A DNA stretch of 43,184 nucleotides, from positions 1 through 43,184 of the forward strand of contig JAHFJA010000007.1 in NCBI GenBank assembly GCA_023246095.1. Direction: 5' to 3'. The notes under the pieces were generated by a model. That model ran no database searches and was not told the DNA's origin. It was given only the letters and a program-made list of their open reading frames with translations. Every line of letters starts with the position of its first letter. Within the stretch, counting starts at the first letter, position 1. Below, one piece after another: positions 38,791-43,184 of the stretch. Origin of the DNA: a bacterium. GTDB lineage: Bacteria > Patescibacteriota > Patescibacteriia > JACQRZ01. The position numbers and the translations under genes were made by a program.

Positions 38791-39814
38791 TCATCGCATC
38801 CCCAAAACTATAAAACTGATATTGTCGTTCGATCGCTTCTTGATATGCGTCGAGAATACGCGTTGTCCCGCCTTGTTTTTTATACTCTGCAAACGCGCAT
38901 ACGAGTAGAATAAGCGTTGATTGAGGGAGGTGAAAGTTCGTGATAAGCCCATCAACGATTTTAAATTGATATCCGGGGTACATAAAAATATCGACGTCTT
39001 TTGAACCTGGCGTGAGATTACCGTTTTTGTCTGTAAATGCCTCCAGTGTTCGAGTTGAAGTGGTGCCGACGGTAATGACACGTCGTCCTTCTTTTTTTGC
39101 AGTGTTTATGATGTCGGCGGTTTCGGGAGATATGGTCGCGTATTCAGGGTGCATGCGATGGTCGGTGATGGTTTCAGTGCGGATGGGGGAGAAAGTTCCG
39201 GGGCCGACATGAAGGGTGACTTCGGTGAAGATAACTCCTTTTTGTTTTAAACGTTCGATTAGTTCTGTGGTGAAATGAAATCCTGCAGTTGGCGCGGCGA
39301 CAGAGCCTTCTTGGGATGCAAACACTGTTTGGTATTCTTCATTGTTGGAAACATGAGAGATATACGGCGGTGTAGGCGGAGTGCCATGGGTTTCGATCAA
39401 TGCACGCAAATCAGTTCCGTGCTTGTTAAATGAAATATGCCACAGCGTGTCGTCGATTTTTTCTTGCGCGATAGCGTACCAGTCATCGGCGAGAGTGAGT
39501 TGTTTTCCTGTTTCGCTTGCTTTTAGATTTTTTATCATGGCAGACCATACGCCGTCTTTTATTTCGCGCACTAATAATATTTCAACGAGGCCACCGGTCG
39601 GTTTGGTGGCAGATAAACGTGCTGGGATCACTTTTGAGTTATTGAGTACCACCACGTCGCCTTCGTGGAGAAGGTCTATGAGATCATAAAAATGCTTATG
39701 CTCCGGCGCATTCCTATTTTCAAGTATCATAAGCCGGCAATGATCGCGCGGAGAGGTAGGCTCTTGGGCGATCAAGTTTTCGGGGAGGGTGAAGTTGAAA
39801 TCGGAAAGTTTCAT
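38780..39814 (-). CDS. queA: tRNA preQ1(34) S-adenosylmethionine ribosyltransferase-isomerase
   Basis: The 344-aa enzyme transfers and isomerises the ribosyl part of SAM onto preQ1 in tRNA to give epoxyqueuosine, the step after Tgt. It starts MKLSDFNFTLPENLIAQEP, the canonical QueA N-terminus, and has VVVLNNSKVIPARL, the SVAAPTAGFHFT motif, LHVGPGTFSPIRTE and ITNFHLPQSTLILLVCAF near the end. The frame continues upstream to an ATG at 39895 and overlaps the end of the small gene before it, but those extra 27 residues have no family support. No SD at 39814. Confidence 0.95.
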   Translation of the reverse strand: MKLSDFNFTLPENLIAQEPTSPRDHCRLMILENRNAPEHKHFYDLIDLLHEGDVVVLNNSKVIPARLSATKPTGGLVEILLVREIKDGVWSAMIKNLKASETGKQLTLADDWYAIAQEKIDDTLWHISFNKHGTDLRALIETHGTPPTPPYISHVSNNEEYQTVFASQEGSVAAPTAGFHFTTELIERLKQKGVIFTEVTLHVGPGTFSPIRTETITDHRMHPEYATISPETADIINTAKKEGRRVITVGTTSTRTLEAFTDKNGNLTPGSKDVDIFMYPGYQFKIVDGLITNFHLPQSTLILLVCAFAEYKKQGGTTRILDAYQEAIERQYQFYSFGDAMIIL

Positions 39815-39882
39815 ATTCAATTTTTGCAGTGCTCTTGTAGGGATAAAAAAATCGGCATTAATACCGACTAAATATTGTTCAA

Positions 39883-40092
39883 TCACTTTCGGCATTCCTC
39901 ACAAAGGTACTGCCTTGAATCTGGATCAAACGCAACTGCTCCCTTGTGTTGATTATCAGCATATACGCCATTGATTTTCTTATCTTGTCTTTGCTGAACC
40001 CAACATTCATCCTCAGATAGAGGTTGCGTACCCCTAACACGGAGGTTTCCTGTTGCATGCTTGCTTGGCCTTGGAATGAACGATTCTGCCAT
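39883..40092 (-). CDS. 69-aa protein of unknown function upstream of queA
   Basis: The 69-residue product is basic and polar, with one CEEC pair at the C-terminus (YLCEECRK) and a single Cys in DECWV, possibly a half zinc knuckle that needs dimerisation. There is no membrane segment. The ATG at 40092 follows AGGGAGAGAAGG, a usable SD; a longer frame to 40113 is less likely. A possible promoter on the minus strand is TAGACA and TTAAAT 17 nt apart (near 40157-40129). It runs in the same direction as queA with a 68-nt gap. I do not recognise a family. Confidence 0.6.
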   Translation of the reverse strand: MAESFIPRPSKHATGNLRVRGTQPLSEDECWVQQRQDKKINGVYADNQHKGAVAFDPDSRQYLCEECRK

Positions 40093-40181
40093 CCTTCTCT
40101 CCCTAATATACAAAAATATATCTTCCTCTATTTAACTCTAAAATCTGTATTTTGTCTAATTCACCAAGAAGGATACGGGGA

Positions 40182-40210
40182 TTGACAAAAGTGTATATTT
40201 GTGATATAAT
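40182..40210 (+). promoter_or_regulatory. Perfect consensus promoter for the GT2 gene
   Basis: TTGACA (40182-40187) and TATAAT (40205-40210) are 17 nt apart, an exact sigma70 consensus. Confidence 0.9.
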
Positions 40211-40251
40211 TTGACTTAGTATTATTGAAATTTCAAGGAGGAAATCAAATC

Positions 40252-40977
40252 ATGCTAGTTTCGATTATTATTCGGACTATGAATGAAAAAGATGATTTAG
40301 AAAAATTACTTAATGTACTTCTAAATCAAAATTACCACTCACATGAGATTATTGTCGTCGACAATGAGTCAACAGATGGAACAGTTCAGCTCGCACAAGA
40401 AAGGGGTGCGAAGGTGATTACTATAAGTCGGCAAGATTTCAACTTCCCCCGATCTCTTAATCGAGGAGCCGAGGCTGCGAGTGGTGAGATATTGGTCTAT
40501 CTTGTGGGACACGCTCTTCCGTACACGGATGACTGGCTACGGTGCGGAATGGAGCATTTCAGCGATGCAAACGTTGCAGGTGTGTATTCGCCAGTTATCC
40601 CTAAGAAGGGGTGTACAGTGGCTGAGCATCTGTTTTATTGGCCTGGCTATCTGATTGCAAAAATGCGTGGTTCTCATAAAGTTGTAAAAACTGGCATGGG
40701 AATATTTGGAGCAACGAATATTGCTATGCGTAGAGATTTGTGGGAGAAACACCATTTTGATGAAACGTACCAATTGGGTGGAGAAGATGGTGAATGGGCA
40801 GGCTGGGCGATCTCTGAGGGGTTTCAGCTTGTCTGTGATTATCGTTTTGCGGTCAAGCACTCACATGGATTGGGTTTTGCTGGCTTAAAAAAGCAAATTC
40901 AATATTGGGATAAGCTTTCAGAACCGACGACCTTTAGTTTGGAAGAATTTGCGTTTAGAAAAGATTTAAAATTTTAA
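40252..40977 (+). CDS. GT2-family glycosyltransferase
   Basis: The 241-aa protein has a GT-A fold: SIIIRTMNEKDDLEKLL, EIIVVDNESTDGT (nucleotide-sugar site) and FPRSLNRGAEAASGEILVYL. In related rhamnosyltransferase-like enzymes the next motif is DAxP; here it reads GHALP, so the metal-binding Asp is replaced by His. A later GGEDGEWAGWA carries the acidic catalytic-base region (ED motif). There is no membrane helix. It would build a surface glycan; the sugar is unknown, though an RmlC-like epimerase is elsewhere in the window. The ATG at 40252 follows AAGGAGG by 10 nt and a perfect promoter. Single-gene unit. Confidence 0.88.
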   Translation: MLVSIIIRTMNEKDDLEKLLNVLLNQNYHSHEIIVVDNESTDGTVQLAQERGAKVITISRQDFNFPRSLNRGAEAASGEILVYLVGHALPYTDDWLRCGMEHFSDANVAGVYSPVIPKKGCTVAEHLFYWPGYLIAKMRGSHKVVKTGMGIFGATNIAMRRDLWEKHHFDETYQLGGEDGEWAGWAISEGFQLVCDYRFAVKHSHGLGFAGLKKQIQYWDKLSEPTTFSLEEFAFRKDLKF

Positions 40978-40989
40978 AAAATTTATTTA

Positions 40990-41028
40990 AAACTCCTTGC
41001 TGTCATTATGACGGAAAGGAGTTTTTTA
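40990..41028 (+). terminator. Terminator after the GT2 gene
   Basis: A 9-bp outer stem AAACTCCTT (40990-40998) and AAGGAGTTT (41016-41024), with an inner GTCAT/ATGAC hairpin, is followed by T residues. It also lies just past the convergent small gene at 41031-41126. Confidence 0.82.
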
Positions 41029-41030
41029 CT

Positions 41031-41126
41031 TTAAGCAATACTGAGGTAAATAAAGGCGATAATAGTTATTGATGCCATTGAAATTCCAAGTATTCTTGTA
41101 AAATCGTCAAGATTGAGTTCTTTCAT
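41031..41126 (-). CDS. 31-aa single-pass membrane peptide divergent from lexA/umuD
   Basis: A 31-codon frame on the minus strand encodes an acidic N-terminus (MKELNLDDFTRIL) and one hydrophobic helix (about residues 13-31, ending FIYLSIA). The ATG at 41126 follows AAAGGA by about 8 nt, and a promoter TTGACA-17-TATACG stands about 55 nt upstream, so promoter, SD, start, stop and a following terminator are all in place. The promoter is back to back with that of the LexA-like gene. Small membrane peptides linked to SOS regulators include TisB and SidA; similarity here is only of size, topology and position. Confidence 0.6.
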   Translation of the reverse strand: MKELNLDDFTRILGISMASITIIAFIYLSIA

Positions 41127-41181
41127 TAATGTTTTCCTTTGCTCATTTAGTGTCGAGCAGACCTACTTCCTTGTAGTGGTA

Positions 41182-41210
41182 CGTATAACATATAAGTCGA
41201 TAATTGTCAA
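41182..41210 (-). promoter_or_regulatory. Promoter for the 31-aa peptide
   Basis: On the minus strand TTGACA (41210-41205) and TATACG (41187-41182) are 17 nt apart; the -35 lies 10 bp from the -35 of the divergent LexA-type gene. Confidence 0.7.
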
Positions 41211-41220
41211 TCTCTGTATG

Positions 41221-41250
41221 TTGACAAGGTATACGATCGTTCACTATACT
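41221..41250 (+). promoter_or_regulatory. Promoter and candidate operator of the LexA/UmuD gene
   Basis: TTGACA (41221-41226) and TATACT (41245-41250) are 18 nt apart. The spacer holds a perfect palindrome ACGATCGT (41233-41240) and, on the minus strand, GAAC-GATC-GTAT, a partial match to the Gram-positive SOS box GAAC-N4-GTTC. The ATG at 41260 lies only 9 nt after the -10, so the mRNA would be almost leaderless. Confidence 0.6.
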
Positions 41251-41259
41251 ATATAATAT

Positions 41260-41829
41260 ATGAAGGATTCTCACCGTACAAAACTTTCTCGGTTCTATTG
41301 GGCTCATAATCGGATGCCCAGCTTTTCTGAAATGGCGGGACTTTTTGGGTTTGCTTCAAAAAATGCGGTGTCGAAAGTGGTAAATCGTTTAGTGGAGGAG
41401 GGGATAGTCCAAAAGGACAAAACTGGCAGGCTTATTCCCGGGGCGTCGCTGAAAGGGTTAGCGATACGGGGGACGGTGGGGGCAAGTTTTCCATCGCCAG
41501 CCGAAGAGGAGCTCGTGGATGTCATTACTCTTGATGAATATCTTATTCACAACCACGAAGCGACGTTTATGCTCAATGTTTCGGGTGATTCAATGATTGA
41601 TGCAGGCATCCATCCGGGCGATATTGTCCTTTTGGAACGAGGAAAAACACCAAAACATGGAGATATCGTGGTTGCACAAGTCGATCACGCCTGGACGATG
41701 AAATATTATGAGAAAAAAGGAAAGCAAGTGCGTTTGGTGCCTGCAAACAAGGCGTATCCGATGATTTTTCCTAAAGAAGAGTTGACGATCACGGGGGTGG
41801 TGGTAGGGGTAGTGAGACGATACGTTTAA
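41260..41829 (+). CDS. LexA/UmuD-type self-cleaving repressor (S24 peptidase)
   Basis: The 189-aa protein has an N-terminal winged helix (residues 1-62: MPSFSEMAGLFGFASKNAVSKVV) and an S24 peptidase domain. Catalytic Ser111 is in VSGDSMID and Lys148 in WTMKYY. The cleavage region reads TVGASFPSPAEEE: FPSPA is the UmuD signature, and the bond aligned with UmuD Cys24-Gly25 is Ala75-Ser76. So it combines a LexA-like DNA-binding domain with a UmuD-like C-terminus. RecA-triggered self-cleavage would release repression and possibly activate the polymerase encoded just downstream (29-nt gap). Its promoter contains a palindrome suited to autorepression. Confidence 0.9.
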   Translation: MKDSHRTKLSRFYWAHNRMPSFSEMAGLFGFASKNAVSKVVNRLVEEGIVQKDKTGRLIPGASLKGLAIRGTVGASFPSPAEEELVDVITLDEYLIHNHEATFMLNVSGDSMIDAGIHPGDIVLLERGKTPKHGDIVVAQVDHAWTMKYYEKKGKQVRLVPANKAYPMIFPKEELTITGVVVGVVRRYV

Positions 41830-41858
41830 GTACAAGATTGAATCATAAACTCTACTCC

Positions 41859-43139
41859 ATGCGCACTATATTCCATGTTGATGGGGACGCGTTCTTTGCT
41901 GCTTGTGAACAGGCGGTTCATCCTGATTGGGTGGGTCGTGCGGTGATTACGGGTGCGGAGAGGGGAATCGTGTCGGCGGCAAGTTATGAGGCAAAAGCAA
42001 AAGGCGTATCGCGGGGAACCGCATTGTGGGATGTTCACAGGATAATTCCTGACGCTATCATTGTGCCGTCAGATTATGAAACGTACTCTACATTTTCAAA
42101 TCGCATGTTTAACATTGTGCGACGCTTTACTCCTGAAGTGGAGGAATACTCTATCGATGAGGCATTTGTCGATGTAACAGGGTGTGATCGTATGTATAAC
42201 TGTTCATATAATGAGCTCGCATTACGTATCCAATCCGTGGTTGTCCGTGAATTAGGTATTTCGGTATCGATTGGTATTGGCCCGTCAAAAGTTCTTGCAA
42301 AAGTTGGTTCGAAATGGAAAAAGCCATCGGGGGTTACTGAAATTACGGTTGATACTCGTGAAAGTTATTTGAGTAAACTTGATGTTGAAAAAATTTGGGG
42401 CATCGGTAACGCTCATGCGGCACGGTTTCGCATGGCGGGCATTCGTACGGCATGGCAATTTGCGAGTATGCCTGAATCAACGATGAAACAATCGCTGTAT
42501 AAACCGCTCAAAGAAATTTGGCATGAGCTCAATGGCACATCGGTTAATCCTGTGATCACGTCAATAAAGCAGGCTTATAAAAGCATCAGTAAGGTGAAGA
42601 CCTTTACTCCCCCGTCATCGAATGCTTTGTATCTTAAAGCTCGTATCATGCGTAATCTTGAAAATGCTTGTATCAAGGCGCGTCGGTATGGTTTACTCGC
42701 CGGCAGTGTAGGTCTCTATTTGCGTAAACAGGATTTTCGATCGGCATACGGCGAACATAAGCTCGCTATAGCGAGTGTGTATCCATCGGAGCTGTTTTCT
42801 GTGTTGGAAAATATGTTTGATACCCTTTTCGACCAACGCGCGCTCTATCGAGCGACGGGTGTGGTATTGTTGGGGCTCCATTCGACAGGACAGGCTCAAA
42901 AATCATTGTTTTCTCATTATAATGCAAGTAAGAAGCTTGCTGGTTTGTACAAGAGTATGGATCAAATCAATAGGAGGTATGGTAAACATACGGTCGCAAC
43001 TGGTACTTCTCTTCGTCTGACCCATCAACCGTATCACACGAGTAGTCGTGGTAATATACCGATTAGAGCCCAAAAACGTCTCATAGGAGAGACGTCACGT
43101 CAACGTATTAATATCCCCTTACTCCATGTGGTCGTATAG
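41859..43139 (+). CDS. umuC: Y-family DNA polymerase V catalytic subunit (UmuC-like)
   Basis: The 426-aa protein carries out translesion synthesis. The first metal motif is HVDGDAFFAACEQ, the second EYSIDEAFVDVTG, and the finger/thumb parts include VSIGIGPSKVLAKVGSKWKKP and the HhH IWGIGNAHAARF. The C-terminal little-finger domain follows (about 250-390). The far C-terminus RINIPLL could be a beta-clamp contact, but this is weak. It follows the LexA/UmuD-type gene by 29 nt, the umuDC order. The ATG at 41859 is chosen; an in-frame TTG at 41838 adds seven residues. After its stop the last 45 nt of the window show nothing I can name. Confidence 0.93.
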   Translation: MRTIFHVDGDAFFAACEQAVHPDWVGRAVITGAERGIVSAASYEAKAKGVSRGTALWDVHRIIPDAIIVPSDYETYSTFSNRMFNIVRRFTPEVEEYSIDEAFVDVTGCDRMYNCSYNELALRIQSVVVRELGISVSIGIGPSKVLAKVGSKWKKPSGVTEITVDTRESYLSKLDVEKIWGIGNAHAARFRMAGIRTAWQFASMPESTMKQSLYKPLKEIWHELNGTSVNPVITSIKQAYKSISKVKTFTPPSSNALYLKARIMRNLENACIKARRYGLLAGSVGLYLRKQDFRSAYGEHKLAIASVYPSELFSVLENMFDTLFDQRALYRATGVVLLGLHSTGQAQKSLFSHYNASKKLAGLYKSMDQINRRYGKHTVATGTSLRLTHQPYHTSSRGNIPIRAQKRLIGETSRQRINIPLLHVVV

Positions 43140-43184
43140 AGTCTTGCCTTTTTTGTGAACATCATGTATATTGACCGTTATCAA

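Noticed and set aside
1-43184. CRISPR arrays, insertion sequences, prophage genes, rRNA or tRNA genes
   Set aside because: I saw no regularly spaced direct repeats, transposase, integrase or phage structural gene, and no tRNA arm patterns. A short tRNA could still be missed without a search tool.

Overview
The window looks like chromosomal DNA of a small-genome bacterium, most probably a member of the Patescibacteria (Candidate Phyla Radiation). This rests on a free-standing 5'-3' exonuclease instead of a full DNA polymerase I, on three secreted proteins that carry a short 'GRILLQV..AWYV.P..YYLGRP..AF..LG' repeat I associate with CPR surface proteins, on PilB/DsbA-type envelope genes, and on many small Cys-rich or acidic orphan proteins. 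TGA is used as a stop (for example at 1707-1709), so the UGA=Gly code of Gracilibacteria/Absconditabacteria does not apply. The phylum call is inference; no rRNA or tRNA gene was seen by eye to anchor it.

Layout. 1-3.4 kb: end of an unknown gene, then DsbA-like thioredoxin, flap exonuclease, a two-repeat CAP-domain surface protein and a thioredoxin-like ferredoxin. 3.4-7.4 kb: RmlC-like epimerase (minus), a coiled-coil protein, VIT-type metal transporter, methyltransferase, and a convergent ABC-F ATPase. 7.4-9.8 kb: a divergent regulatory region with back-to-back promoters, terminator hairpins in both leaders, a 48-aa peptide gene and an ABC exporter. 9.8-14.4 kb: Nudix, orphan, VOC protein, coiled-coil lipoprotein, receiver protein. 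14.4-18.6 kb: SpoU methylase, acidic Cys protein, Pgi, three tandem receiver-only proteins and a 53-aa metallothionein-like protein. 18.6-22.1 kb: a cysteine-free MutY homologue, two Nudix enzymes and a small envelope operon. 22.1-25.9 kb: an AT-rich gap, a membrane-anchored orphan and a large sensor histidine kinase. 26-31.3 kb: two paralogous repeat-rich surface proteins followed by a receiver/PilB pair. 31.3-43.1 kb: PlsC-like acyltransferase, Tgt, methyltransferase, HExxH lipoprotein, RecQ, QueA, GT2, a 31-aa membrane peptide divergent from a LexA/UmuD-UmuC module.

How it fits together. Tgt and QueA are two steps of tRNA queuosine formation. MutY, three Nudix enzymes, RecQ and LexA/UmuD-UmuC form a DNA and nucleotide maintenance set. 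The secreted repeat proteins, CAP protein, DsbA, HExxH lipoprotein, PlsC and PilB serve the envelope. Five receiver proteins and one kinase point to substantial phosphorelay signalling.

Two translation styles alternate. One gene class has near-consensus TTGACA-17-nt promoters and strong Shine-Dalgarno (SD) sites (many orphans, receivers, lipoproteins). The other has no SD and a short, very uniform distance of about 26-33 nt from the -10 box to ATG, exactly 32 nt in four genes. The most interesting loci are the divergent ABC-F / peptide-ABC exporter region (7.4-7.93 kb) and the LexA-UmuD / small membrane peptide divergon (41.0-41.3 kb). Both have their -35 boxes placed back to back with exactly 10 bp between them.
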